Part shown: positions 9,623-19,385 of the stretch, piece by piece
How the letters are laid out: every line of letters starts with the position of its first letter
Position numbering within the stretch: the stretch's first letter is position 1
From: Flavobacterium sp. 140616W15
GTDB taxonomy: Bacteria; Bacteroidota; Bacteroidia; Flavobacteriales; Flavobacteriaceae
Assembly (NCBI RefSeq): GCF_003668995.1
Contig: NZ_CP033068.1
Location: forward strand, 1,488,001 to 1,552,000
Direction of reading: 5' to 3'
Length of the DNA: 64,000 nucleotides
Notes under the pieces: generated by a model
The model's database searches: none
Told to the model about the DNA's origin: nothing
Seen by the model: the letters and a program-made list of their open reading frames with translations, nothing else
Made by a program: the position numbers and the translations under genes

Positions 9623-10741
9623 TTAAACAATCGTAGACTGTCCGATATGTACGTTATCATTATTGAAATAAAGCAAGTCATCTTTGCTTAAAATAAAATT
9701 TGAAATGAATTCACCTACTTCGTTTGTTCCAAATTTTGAATCTGATTTTAAATCAATTGTTACTACTTGATATTCAATTGCTTTCTCTACTGCTTCGTAA
9801 ACTTTATTTGCTTCTTTAAAAAGTCCAAAATGTTCTAATAACATGGCTGCCGATAGTATTGATGCTATAGGATTAGCGATGTTTTTCCCTTTTGCTTGCG
9901 GATAGGATCCGTGAATTGGTTCAAAAAGCGCATTTTTCCCTCCTAATGATGCTGATGCTAATAATCCGATTGAACCTGTAATAACACTTGCCTCATCTGA
10001 TAAGATATCTCCGAATAAGTTTTCTGTCAAAATAACATCAAACTGTCTTGGATTAAGAATGATTTGCATTGCGGCATTATCTACAAATAAAAAGTCTAAA
10101 GTTACATCTGGGTAATCCTCACTTACCGTTTTTACAACTTTTCTCCACAATCTTGAAGTTTCTAATACATTGGCTTTATCAACCATTGTTACTTTTTTAC
10201 GACGATTTTGTGCGGCTTTAAAAGCTAAATGTGTAATTCTTGTAATCTCTTCTTCTGAGTATTCACATAAATCTGAGGCTTGTGTTCCTGCTTCGTTTAG
10301 TTTTTTCTCACCAAAATAGGCTCCTCCTGTTAATTCTCTGAAAATAGTAAAATCAGCACCTTCGATAATTTCTCTTTTTAAAGGAGATGCATCTAATAAT
10401 GCTTTGTATGGCTTTATTGGACGAATATTTGCAAATAAACCAAGTTCTTTGCGCAGTTTTAATAGTCCTTGCTCCGGACGAACTTTTGCATTTGGATTGT
10501 TATCATATTTAGGATCTCCGATTGCACCAAATAGTACAGCATCAGTATTCAGGCAAAGGTTTAAAGTTTGCTCTGGTAATGGATTTCCTGTTTTGTCGAT
10601 TGCAATTGCTCCCATGAGTGCATCTTCAAAAACAAATTCATGATTGTATACCTCGCCTATAGCGTATAATGCTTTTTTTGCTTGTAATATTACCTCTGGT
10701 CCGATTCCGTCACCCGATAAAACTGCTATTTTCAAATTCAT
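9623..10741 (-). CDS. leuB: 3-Isopropylmalate dehydrogenase
   Basis: This 372-aa NAD-dependent beta-decarboxylating dehydrogenase oxidises 3-isopropylmalate in leucine synthesis. Recognisable features are the N-terminal AVLSGDGIGPEV, substrate-binding arginines in RPEQGLLKLRKELGLFANIRP, RELTGGAYFGEKK, the catalytic lysine region VTMVDKANVLETSRLWR, the metal-binding ENLFGDILSDEASV, and FEPIHGSYPQAKGKNIANP. It lies 46 bp after leuA in the same direction, so the two are probably cotranscribed. Confidence 0.96.
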   Translation of the reverse strand: MNLKIAVLSGDGIGPEVILQAKKALYAIGEVYNHEFVFEDALMGAIAIDKTGNPLPEQTLNLCLNTDAVLFGAIGDPKYDNNPNAKVRPEQGLLKLRKELGLFANIRPIKPYKALLDASPLKREIIEGADFTIFRELTGGAYFGEKKLNEAGTQASDLCEYSEEEITRITHLAFKAAQNRRKKVTMVDKANVLETSRLWRKVVKTVSEDYPDVTLDFLFVDNAAMQIILNPRQFDVILTENLFGDILSDEASVITGSIGLLASASLGGKNALFEPIHGSYPQAKGKNIANPIASILSAAMLLEHFGLFKEANKVYEAVEKAIEYQVVTIDLKSDSKFGTNEVGEFISNFILSKDDLLYFNNDNVHIGQSTIV

Positions 10742-10787
10742 AATGCCTCGTTCTTTATGTATTTAAATCTTAATTTATTTTTTATAA

Positions 10788-11984
<1,197 letters not shown>

Positions 11985-11998
11985 TCACATCCTGATAA

Positions 11999-12006
11999 CA
12001 AACATA
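11999..12006 (-). promoter_or_regulatory. Putative -7 box of the leuAB promoter
   Basis: Minus-strand TATGTTTG matches TAnnTTTG perfectly, with TTC 19 nt upstream. It predicts a leader of about 29 nt before leuA, too short for an attenuator. No Leu-rich leader peptide is visible here. Confidence 0.55.
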
Positions 12007-12118
12007 TATTGTATTACTTTAGTATGAAATTCATTATAATGAAAATATACTGTTCATAACACAATTTAAAAGTTATTAACTACCTGAATATCAATAAATT
12101 ACATTATTATATTTTACA

Positions 12119-13663
12119 ATGGCTAACCATCAAAAAGATTTTTTATTTGTATTAATAAAATCCCTTTCCAAATCAGAAAAGAGACAATTTAAGATTTTTG
12201 CTAGTCGATTAGAGACGAGCTCAAATACAAAATTTATCGAGCTTTTTAATATTTTAGACAAATCTGAAGTCTATGATGAGAAGCTTATTTTGAAAAGTGG
12301 AATTATTAAAAAAGTACAATTATCTAATCTGAAATCGTATCTATACAAACAGATTTTGGTTAGTATTCGCCTGAATATTCCTAGTCAAAACATTCGTTAT
12401 CAACTACGTGAGCAAATTGATTTTGCTGCTATCCTATATAATAAAGGTTTGTATAAACAGAGCTTGAAGATTTTGGATAAAACCAAAATACAAGCAATGG
12501 AGAACGACGAAAAATATATGGCGTATGAAATTGTTGAATTTGAGAAATTAATCGAGTCTCAGTACATTACGCGAAGTATTCAAGGACGTGCAGACGAATT
12601 AGTAATTCAGGCCAAAGAATTAAATTATCGCAATACAATTTCTAGTAAGCTTTCTAATCTGTCTCTACAGTTATATGGTATAATGCTAAAAACTGGTTAT
12701 GTAAAGAGTGATGAAGAATATAAATATATTGATGATTACTTTAACAAACATATTGCCAAATTAGACGAAAGTAAGTTTGGTTTCCGTGAAAAATATTGGT
12801 TTTATAATGCCAATTTATGGCGTAGTTTCTTGGTTCAGGATTTTTTAGCTAGCTATAAATATTCTTATAAATGGGTTACCTTATTTTATGATAATCCAAA
12901 TATGATTTATCTGAATCCTGTATTCTTTTTAAAAGGGAATAATTATTTCTTGGAGTCACTTTATATGTTAAAGTACAAATCGAATTTCAAGAAGTATTTG
13001 ACTTTATTAGAAGAAACTATTAATGATCCCCGTTTTCCAGTTAATGATAATGTTGCTTCATTGTCGTTCTTATATCTGTATAACAATAAACTAAACTATC
13101 ATATTCTTGATGCATCTTTTGCTGAAAGTGAATATTTGATTCCTGAAATTTTAGATAAAATAAAGTTGCATAATGAGCATCTTGATGAGCATCACGAAAT
13201 GTTGTTCTTTTATAAAATTGCTTGTATTTATTTTGGTAATGAGAAGTATAATGAGTCTATATTTTATTTAGAGAAAATTATAAATAATAAAAATCTTTCG
13301 ATGCGTGAAGACTTAATGTGTTTCTCCCGAATATTGTGTCTTATTGTTCATTACGAATTAGGAAAAGATTATTATTTAGAGAATCAATTGAAAAACACGT
13401 ATAAGTTTTTATTGAAAATGAATGACTTACACGAAGTGCAGAAAGAAATTATTAAGTTCTTAAAGAATCTAAATAATTTCTATCCTAATGATATCAAGAA
13501 GGAATTTATAAAGATGCGTGAGCGTTTTATTGAGCTAGAAAAAAATACTTATGAAAAAAGAGCTTTTTTATATTTGGATATTATTTCATGGCTTGAAAGC
13601 AAAATTGAGAATCGAAAAATTGCTGATATTATGAAGGAAAAAGCGAAGCTTATTAATAGGTAG
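12119..13663 (+). CDS. Conserved-looking protein of unknown function (514 aa)
   Basis: I do not recognise this protein. It is 514 aa, lysine- and tyrosine-rich, with no signal peptide or membrane segment, so it is probably cytoplasmic. The start MANHQKDFLFVLIKSLSKSEKRQFKIFAS is followed by repeated amphipathic helices with regularly spaced aromatic residues, for example AAILYNKGLYKQSLKILDKTKIQA and KIACIYFGNEKYNESIFYLEK. These resemble tetratricopeptide-like helical repeats. It is divergent from leuA across a 155-bp spacer. TATATTTT at 12108-12115 may be a weak -7 box, which would give an almost leaderless message. Confidence 0.85.
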   Translation: MANHQKDFLFVLIKSLSKSEKRQFKIFASRLETSSNTKFIELFNILDKSEVYDEKLILKSGIIKKVQLSNLKSYLYKQILVSIRLNIPSQNIRYQLREQIDFAAILYNKGLYKQSLKILDKTKIQAMENDEKYMAYEIVEFEKLIESQYITRSIQGRADELVIQAKELNYRNTISSKLSNLSLQLYGIMLKTGYVKSDEEYKYIDDYFNKHIAKLDESKFGFREKYWFYNANLWRSFLVQDFLASYKYSYKWVTLFYDNPNMIYLNPVFFLKGNNYFLESLYMLKYKSNFKKYLTLLEETINDPRFPVNDNVASLSFLYLYNNKLNYHILDASFAESEYLIPEILDKIKLHNEHLDEHHEMLFFYKIACIYFGNEKYNESIFYLEKIINNKNLSMREDLMCFSRILCLIVHYELGKDYYLENQLKNTYKFLLKMNDLHEVQKEIIKFLKNLNNFYPNDIKKEFIKMRERFIELEKNTYEKRAFLYLDIISWLESKIENRKIADIMKEKAKLINR

Positions 13664-13772
13664 TTTTTTTAGGTTCTAAGAAACTAAGTTTCTGAGGTAC
13701 TAAGAGCTGAGACGGATTTTCTTAGCTTAAAAAAACAAGTTTTTTAGTTTGTTTTTCTTATACATATTAAAA

Positions 13773-13800
13773 AGAAAGACTTCCTTATGGAAGTCTTTCT
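13773..13800 (-). terminator. Terminator downstream of the small double-glycine peptide gene
   Basis: A perfect 12-bp stem (AGAAAGACTTCC 13773-13784, GGAAGTCTTTCT 13789-13800) with loop TTAT is followed on the minus strand by TTTTT. It begins 11 bp past the stop of the 69-aa gene. It may also stop plus-strand transcription from the 514-aa gene. Confidence 0.85.
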
Positions 13801-13811
13801 TGTATATTTTA

Positions 13812-14021
13812 TTATCTGCAATAACAGCATGTTGATGTTCCCTGTAAGCAAACATCACCTCTTCCTGGTGTATTAGATAGTACTCCTCCTGCTTCTCCAC
13901 ACAATCTATCGCATAAGCCGATTGTTGGATTTACATATGGGAGTTTTACACCTCCGAAAATAAGTTTTTGAGCAGCATTAGTAATAATTTCAATGTTTTT
14001 TAGGTTTTTTAAATTTTTCAT
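13812..14021 (-). CDS. Small Cys-rich peptide with a double-glycine leader (putative secreted peptide or RiPP precursor)
   Basis: The 69-aa product starts with MKNLKNLKNIEIITNAAQKL and reaches a double glycine at residues 23-24 (LIFGG). This is a leader layout like that of Bacteroidota 'GG-type' peptide precursors cut by C39-peptidase transporters. The 45-residue remainder has six cysteines (37, 41, 58, 65, 66, 68), with a C-x3-C pair and a terminal STCCYCR, plus several Thr/Ser and Gly residues. It has its own terminator, so it looks like a real monocistronic gene. No modification enzyme, peptidase-transporter or immunity gene is adjacent. No TAnnTTTG box was found upstream. Function is inferred only. 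Confidence 0.75.
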   Translation of the reverse strand: MKNLKNLKNIEIITNAAQKLIFGGVKLPYVNPTIGLCDRLCGEAGGVLSNTPGRGDVCLQGTSTCCYCR

Positions 14022-14221
14022 AATTGTAATAATTTAATTTTTTCCTACTCTTTAGCTTTTCGGATTACGCTTTTTAGTTTGTTAATAATTAAACTTTTAT
14101 GGTTTAATTTGGTACTGTCTAAATTAAAAAAAATATTTTTATAAATTACTTGTTTTTAAATATTTGTAAGAATAGCTTGTTTATATCTTTAAAATCTTGT
14201 GTTTTAATTATAGTAAATAAA

Positions 14222-14248
14222 AAAGGCTTCCACTATTGGGAAGCCTTT
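14222..14248 (-). terminator. Terminator of the M1 peptidase gene
   Basis: A 10-bp stem (AAAGGCTTCC 14222-14231, GGAAGCCTTT 14239-14248) lies 33 bp past the peptidase stop and is followed on the minus strand by a short T-run. Confidence 0.82.
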
Positions 14249-14280
14249 ACTGCTTTTATTCAGAAGATGTTTTTTTAAAT

Positions 14281-15936
14281 TTATTCTACAATATTAGAAC
14301 TTGTTACATAGAAATTTTTATCTACTTCAACTGTTCGTTTATCGCTTGTTATTTTCTCCGACTTCCATTCTGTAGTTGGCTTCAGCCATATTTCTTCGCC
14401 GTTTAGTTTAACTTTAACAGGCATATCAAATTTGGCAACACAGTTGGTCCAATGATATCCAAATGTTCCATTTTTAAAGATATATTCAAAAACCGGAATT
14501 TGAGTTGTGGTTAAATACTGTGCAAAAACCCTGTTGAAATTAATGCCTGATTGTGTATTAATATAATCCTGAATTTGTTTACCTGTAACTGTTTGATGAT
14601 AAAAAGTTTTGTTTAAACCTCTTAAAATTTCTCTCCATTTGGCATCATCGTTAATCACCTGACGCATTGTATGTAACATATTTGCCCCCTTTGGATACAT
14701 ATCGCCTGAACCTTCATTATTTACATCGTAGTTACCAATGATAGGTTTGTCATTACTAATGTTTTTTCTGCATCCAATTACATATTCTGCAACTGCATCT
14801 TTGCCATAATAATATTCAACAAAAAGGCTTTCAGAATAGTTGGTAAAACTTTCATGAATCCACATATCGGCAATATCTTTATAAGTGATATTGTTAGCAA
14901 ACCATTCATGTCCTGACTCATGAATAATGATAAAGTCAAATTTTAATCCCCAGCCTGTTCCGCTTAAATCACGCCCTTTATATCCGTTTTTATAGTCGTT
15001 ACCATATGTTACACTACTTTGATGCTCCATTCCTAAATAAGGCGCTTCGACTAGTTTATAGCTGTCCTCGTAAAATGGATATGGACCAAACCAATGTTCA
15101 AATGCCTTAAGCATTCTTGGCACATCTTTAAAATGTGTTTTAGCCTTCGCTAAATTTTCTCTTAAAACGTAGTAATTACAATCTAAATTCCCTTTTTCTC
15201 CTTTATATTTTTCAGAGAAGCTAACGTAATCACCTATGTTTATGTTTACGCCGTAATTGTTAATTGGGTTTGCTACATACCAATTGAAAGTTTTTGTACC
15301 GTCTTTTTCTTTTTTAATGCTTTGCAAGCGACCATTAGAAACATCTGTTAAGTGCCCAGGAACGTTTACACTTATAAGCATATTTTCAACCTCGTCATAC
15401 ATATGATCTTTATTTGGCCACCAAATGCTCGCTCCTAATCCTTGACATGATGAAGCGATGAAATCATTTCCATTACTATCTTTTCTCCAAGTAATACCTC
15501 CATCCCATGGCGGTCGGACAGCAACTTTAGGTTTTCCTCCAAAAAATACTTTTACTTCTTTTACTTCACCAACTTTTTGGTTTGCGATTAATTGAATAAA
15601 AAATGCATTTCCCTCTCTTTCAAATTTCAATTCTTTTCCATCTTGGACTACTTTGTAGATATCCATTGGTTTTTGCAAATCAATTTGCATTTTGTTATAA
15701 TCCTGTAAAACTGTATATTTAATTGTATTTGATCCCGTAATTGTACTGTCTTTAGGATTTACTTTTACATCTAGATGGTAGTATTTTAGATCCCACCAAG
15801 CTCTTTCTTTGGTAATACTACCGCGTAAGGTATCTTGTCTTGTAAAGGTAGTTTCGGACTTATTAAGAAGTCCTTGTGCGCCTGCATAATTAAAAATAAA
15901 TGCAGCGAAAAAAATAGCGCTAAAACATTTTTTCAT
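14281..15936 (-). CDS. Secreted M1-family zinc metallopeptidase
   Basis: This 551-aa protein starts with a signal peptide ending near YAGAQ. Its zinc site is HESGHEW (His339, His343) with the third ligand Glu362 in WIHESFTNYSE, and the exopeptidase motif is represented by LGMEHQSS (residues 301-308). An N-terminal beta domain of M1 type precedes the catalytic domain. At this length it lacks the large C-terminal helical domain of ERAP- or PepN-like enzymes. It probably acts as an aminopeptidase on peptides in the periplasm or at the cell surface. It stands alone, with a promoter at 15988-15995 and its own terminator. Confidence 0.93.
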   Translation of the reverse strand: MKKCFSAIFFAAFIFNYAGAQGLLNKSETTFTRQDTLRGSITKERAWWDLKYYHLDVKVNPKDSTITGSNTIKYTVLQDYNKMQIDLQKPMDIYKVVQDGKELKFEREGNAFFIQLIANQKVGEVKEVKVFFGGKPKVAVRPPWDGGITWRKDSNGNDFIASSCQGLGASIWWPNKDHMYDEVENMLISVNVPGHLTDVSNGRLQSIKKEKDGTKTFNWYVANPINNYGVNINIGDYVSFSEKYKGEKGNLDCNYYVLRENLAKAKTHFKDVPRMLKAFEHWFGPYPFYEDSYKLVEAPYLGMEHQSSVTYGNDYKNGYKGRDLSGTGWGLKFDFIIIHESGHEWFANNITYKDIADMWIHESFTNYSESLFVEYYYGKDAVAEYVIGCRKNISNDKPIIGNYDVNNEGSGDMYPKGANMLHTMRQVINDDAKWREILRGLNKTFYHQTVTGKQIQDYINTQSGINFNRVFAQYLTTTQIPVFEYIFKNGTFGYHWTNCVAKFDMPVKVKLNGEEIWLKPTTEWKSEKITSDKRTVEVDKNFYVTSSNIVE

Positions 15937-15987
15937 GAATTAAAGTTTTGGGTTATCGTTAATTTTTTGGTAAAATTTTTATTTCAA

Positions 15988-15995
15988 CAAATGTA
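15988..15995 (-). promoter_or_regulatory. Putative -7 box upstream of the M1 peptidase gene
   Basis: Minus-strand TACATTTG is a perfect TAnnTTTG; a TTG lies 17 nt further upstream. The predicted leader is about 45 nt. Confidence 0.5.
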
Positions 15996-16092
15996 ACCAA
16001 TCGAATTAAATTCAAGCTAATTTGAATTTAATTTATTGTTATCTGAAATTTCTTGTTTATTTTAGTGCGGTATAAAACTATATATTCAGTCT

Positions 16093-16791
16093 ATGAAGTT
16101 CCCCTGTTTGTTTTATGTTGTAGTTTTTGGTATTTCTTTTACATCTTATTCGCAAATTTTTCCTATTCATAGAATAACAAATCCTATCGCGATTGATGGG
16201 GATTTATCCGATTGGAAGACTCCTTTTATCGGTCCATTTGTTATTCATAATTCTGGATTAAAAGCTACGCAAGACACGTATGTTTCTCTTTCATGGGATG
16301 ATACAAACTTATACCTTGCTTATAAGAGTAAAGATTCTACAATTGTGGGATCAGCTAAAAAGAATGATACACAATTATTTAAAACAGATGATTTGGTCGA
16401 GTTATTTTTTGATCCCGATGGAGATTCTCAAAACTATATTGAGATTGGTGTGAATGCTTTTTCGAGTAATTACGATATGATTATTCATTGTGTCTCGCCT
16501 TCATGTGGCGGTTGGGATACGGATATTTCATTGGATATTTTAGGAATGAAAACCGTTAGTAAAATTACTACCGACGGTTATGATGTTGAAATTATGATTC
16601 CGTTTTCTAGTCTGACTTCTATTAAAGATTCAGGTTTTATAACTCCTGTTGTTGGTACAAAATGGAAAGGCAATCTTTTTAGGATAGATTATGGTAATAG
16701 AACTGAGTATCTTGCAATTTCCTCTTATAGTAATTTAGAATATGGATTTCATAAACCAGAACAATTTAAAACTTTTGTGTTTTTGGAGTAA
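16093..16791 (+). CDS. Secreted protein with a CBM9-like carbohydrate-binding fold
   Basis: The 232-aa protein has a signal peptide (MKFPCLFYVVVFGISFTSYSQ) and then a single domain with CBM9-like hallmarks: ITNPIAIDGDLSDW near the start, YVSLSWDDTNLYLAYKSKD, the DDLVELFFDPDGDSQNY block (about residues 99-115), and a final GYDVEIMIPFSSL. Such domains bind glycans, often attached to enzymes; here the domain stands alone. Two cysteines in CVSPSCGGWD may pair. It is divergent from the M1 peptidase gene. Ligand unknown. Confidence 0.8.
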   Translation: MKFPCLFYVVVFGISFTSYSQIFPIHRITNPIAIDGDLSDWKTPFIGPFVIHNSGLKATQDTYVSLSWDDTNLYLAYKSKDSTIVGSAKKNDTQLFKTDDLVELFFDPDGDSQNYIEIGVNAFSSNYDMIIHCVSPSCGGWDTDISLDILGMKTVSKITTDGYDVEIMIPFSSLTSIKDSGFITPVVGTKWKGNLFRIDYGNRTEYLAISSYSNLEYGFHKPEQFKTFVFLE

Positions 16792-16829
16792 ATTATAAAA
16801 TAGCATACAGATGACACGGATTTAAAAAG

Positions 16830-16914
16830 ATTTGCTCTTGATTTGAGCTATATCTTTTTGTGGTGGAGTTCACCACAAAAAGATATAGCGGACTATAAAG
16901 ATAAGCTCTTAAAA
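16830..16914. repeat. Dispersed palindromic repeat
   Basis: A perfect 19-bp inverted repeat (16847-16865 and 16871-16889) with a 5-nt loop has the core GCTATATCTTTTTGTGGTG. The right flank (AAAAAGATATAGCGGAC, then TAAGCTCTTAAAA) closely matches 61996-62033 (AAAAAGATATAGCAGAC, then TTAGCTTCTAAAA). The word pattern also matches the upstream fragment CAGATGACACGGATTTA (16808-16824), another recurrent flavobacterial motif. It lies between convergent genes and may double as a terminator. Confidence 0.7.
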
Positions 16915-16931
16915 TTTAATTATTTGAAATT

Positions 16932-17657
16932 TTAACTGTAAGCTTCGGAAAGTTCTCTCAATTGTTTTTTTACTGAAATTTTCCCTTTAATTCCAGCCAA
17001 AAATAAACCTAGCCCTGATAAAATAGCACCGTACATTACCATGTTTCCTCCAGTTCCGATGGTAAAAATCAATCCAAGAGTTAATAATAAAAGACCGAAA
17101 AAAAATTGTTTATTAGATCTTTTTCTAAAATCTCTCGTAGCAATCATATTGACAAAATCTACTTTTATCAGAATTAGAAATGAAAGTTTTAGATTTCTTT
17201 TTTGGATACTATTACTTGTAATAAAGTAATTTTCTTTAGAATGAATATCTGTTATATCTCCAAAATCACAACATTTCATGATGGTGTCTAATATTTTTTC
17301 AAAATTTTCAATTAACTCTTCGTCAGTCAGATGTTTATTATTGCGTTCAACTATTTCCTCAATGTTTTCTTCAAATTCCACTCTTTTTTCTGATAGATAT
17401 CCGATTTGATCTATTGAAGAAAGGCTTTGAATATATTTTATTTCTATTTCATCTTCATCATCATTTATTTCAACTTCTAGCTTGTTTTCTTCTTCCTCTT
17501 TAAAAATAGTTTCGATATCAATATTTCGTGTTGTCAAAATTTCTTTAGCGACAACCAATGCATCTGGATTGTATTTACTGGCATTTTTGGTTAGCATTAA
17601 AATTAACTCTTCGTCAGAATAACTCACAAAACGTTTTCTGAATGTTTCTATATCCAT
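16932..17657 (-). CDS. Membrane protein of unknown function (241 aa)
   Basis: I do not recognise the family. The N-terminal part (about residues 1-160) is soluble and acidic, with a strongly charged stretch around EEEENKLEVEINDDEDEIEI. It begins MDIETFRKRFVSYSDEELILML, a pattern resembling short 'DEELxxxL' helical motifs of flavobacterial membrane proteins. Two hydrophobic segments follow near residues 185-202 and 205-222 (FFFGLLLLTLGLIFTIGTGG and MYGAILSGLGLFLAGIKG), with a short basic tail. It lies just downstream of the his operon but 83 bp from hisIE, so it may read as a distal gene. Confidence 0.75.
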   Translation of the reverse strand: MDIETFRKRFVSYSDEELILMLTKNASKYNPDALVVAKEILTTRNIDIETIFKEEEENKLEVEINDDEDEIEIKYIQSLSSIDQIGYLSEKRVEFEENIEEIVERNNKHLTDEELIENFEKILDTIMKCCDFGDITDIHSKENYFITSNSIQKRNLKLSFLILIKVDFVNMIATRDFRKRSNKQFFFGLLLLTLGLIFTIGTGGNMVMYGAILSGLGLFLAGIKGKISVKKQLRELSEAYS

Positions 17658-17740
17658 AATTTATAATTTATGTAAATATTAAAAAAAAGAAAATGAATTT
17701 TAATATAAGTTCTTAAATTTTTTTTCCAATTTTATAATAA

Positions 17741-18340
17741 CTATTTCTGACGTTTTTTTAATACATCTACCACATCGTTTAATTGAAAGCCTTTGGCTTG
17801 CAGTAATATAAGATAGTGAAAAAGTAAATCGGCACTTTCGCTCAAGAATAAATCATCATTATTGTCTTTGGCTTCAATAACTACTTCTATAGCTTCTTCT
17901 CCTACTTTTTGAGCAATTTTGTTAATGCCTAATTTGAATAGTGAAGCGACATAGCTTTTCTCTGAATCGGCTTTTTCTCTTCTTGATTTAATTGTATTTT
18001 CAAGGTTTGTTATAAAGCCATAAGTAGTTTTGTTTTCTTCTTGCCAACAGCTGTCTGCTCCTGTATGACAGGTTGGGCCTTCGGGTTGTACCTGAATTAA
18101 TAAGGTATCATTATCACAGTCATTTTTGATACTTTTTAAGTGTAAAAAATTACCACTCTCCTCGCCTTTTGTCCACAATCGTTTCTTGGTACGGCTATAA
18201 AAAGTAACTTTTTGAGTTGCTATCGTTTTTTGATACGCTTCTTCGTTCATATAGCCCAACATCAATACATTTTTGGTTTCGTTATCCTGGATTATTGCTG
18301 GGATCAATCCGTCGCTGTTTTTTGAGAAATCTATATTCAT
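17741..18340 (-). CDS. hisIE: Bifunctional phosphoribosyl-AMP cyclohydrolase / phosphoribosyl-ATP pyrophosphohydrolase
   Basis: This 199-aa fusion carries out steps 2 and 3 of histidine synthesis. The N-terminal cyclohydrolase has FYSRTKKRLWTKGEESGN, the metal-binding DCDNDTLL, and the cysteine motif GPTCHTGADSCW. The C-terminal pyrophosphohydrolase has KVGEEAIEVVIEAKD and ESADLLFHYLILL. It is the last gene of the his operon, 43 bp after hisF, as in many gamma-proteobacteria and flavobacteria. Confidence 0.96.
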   Translation of the reverse strand: MNIDFSKNSDGLIPAIIQDNETKNVLMLGYMNEEAYQKTIATQKVTFYSRTKKRLWTKGEESGNFLHLKSIKNDCDNDTLLIQVQPEGPTCHTGADSCWQEENKTTYGFITNLENTIKSRREKADSEKSYVASLFKLGINKIAQKVGEEAIEVVIEAKDNNDDLFLSESADLLFHYLILLQAKGFQLNDVVDVLKKRQK

Positions 18341-18383
18341 AATATTTAGTCAAAAGTTATAAAGTCGAAAGTCTTAGAGAAAA

Positions 18384-19139
18384 TTAGATTCGAATTTCTA
18401 TATTGTTATTTTTAATTTGTTGTTTTAATTCTTTGATTTCAATTTCTTTAAAGTGAAAAACGCTTGCTGCTAGTGCTGCATCTGCCTTTCCTTCTTTAAA
18501 AGCATCTATAAAGTGCTGCATGTTTCCTGCTCCACCCGATGCGATTATTGGTATGTTTACTAATTCTGAGAGCTTGGCTAAGGCTTGATTTGCAAATCCG
18601 TTTTTTGTTCCATCATTATCCATCGATGTGAATAAAATTTCACCTGCTCCTCGCTCTGCAACTTCTAACGCCCAATCGAATAGGTTTAATTCTGTTGGGA
18701 CTTTTCCTCCTACTAAATGTACAATCCATTGTCCGTCAATTTGTTTTGCGTCGATGGCGACTACCACGCATTGACTTCCAAATTTTTGAGCTAGATCATT
18801 AATTAACTGCGGATTTTTTACTGCAGAAGAATTTATAGAGACTTTATCGGCTCCATTATTTAGTAAAATAGCAACATCTTCTACAGATGAAATTCCACCG
18901 CCTACAGTAAATGGAATCTTAATTGTTGACGCCACTTTACGAACTAAATCTACTAAGGTTTTTCGTCTTTCTTCTGTTGCTGAAATATCTAAAAAAACCA
19001 ATTCATCTGCGCCTTCATCAGAATATATTTTGGCTAGTTCTACTGGATCTCCAGCGTCACGTAAGTCTACAAAATTTACCCCTTTTACAGTTCTTCCGTT
19101 CTTTATATCAAGACAAGGAATAATTCTTTTTGCTAACAT
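18384..19139 (-). CDS. hisF: Imidazole glycerol phosphate synthase, cyclase subunit
   Basis: With the start at 19139 the product is 251 aa and begins [20 protein letters not shown], exactly where HisF proteins normally begin. An upstream in-frame ATG (19172) would add 11 residues and lies inside the upstream repeat spacer, so I reject it. It is a TIM barrel with catalytic aspartates in PCLDIKNG and [12 protein letters not shown]. It works with HisH to form IGP and AICAR. It is separated from hisA by three copies of a 77-bp repeat. Confidence 0.95.
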   Translation of the reverse strand: MLAKRIIPCLDIKNGRTVKGVNFVDLRDAGDPVELAKIYSDEGADELVFLDISATEERRKTLVDLVRKVASTIKIPFTVGGGISSVEDVAILLNNGADKVSINSSAVKNPQLINDLAQKFGSQCVVVAIDAKQIDGQWIVHLVGGKVPTELNLFDWALEVAERGAGEILFTSMDNDGTKNGFANQALAKLSELVNIPIIASGGAGNMQHFIDAFKEGKADAALAASVFHFKEIEIKELKQQIKNNNIEIRI

Positions 19140-19154
19140 TTTTTTTAATGTGTT

Positions 19155-19385
19155 AATTTGAGAATTCGTCAATTAGACAATTATTTCACAGAACGTTGTA
19201 ATTATCTAATTATTAAATTTTCTCATTATAAAATTTGAGAACTCGTCAATTAGACAATTATTTCACACAACGTTGTAATTATCCAATCATTAAATTTTCT
19301 CATTATAAAATTTGGGAATTCGTCAATTAGACAATTGTTTCACAGAACGTTGTAATTATCTAATTATTAAATTTTCTCATTATCT
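19155..19385. repeat. Three tandem copies of a 77-bp hairpin-forming repeat between hisA and hisF
   Basis: Units begin at 19155, 19232 and 19309, giving a period of exactly 77 bp with only a few substitutions per copy. Each unit reads GTCAATTAGACAATT on the left and TAATTATCTAATTATTAAA on the right, so each can form its own imperfect stem-loop around TTTCACAGAACGTTG. The third copy runs into the hisA stop codon at 19380. Related GTCAATTAGA words occur at 42379-42505. It is not a CRISPR: there are no unique spacers. Confidence 0.9.

Noticed and set aside
19140..19172. N-terminal extension of HisF from the ATG at 19172
   Set aside because: HisF proteins begin [11 protein letters not shown]; the extra 11 codons lie in repeat spacer sequence.
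19155..19385. CRISPR array
   Set aside because: The 77-bp units are directly adjacent and nearly identical throughout, with no unique spacers and no cas genes.
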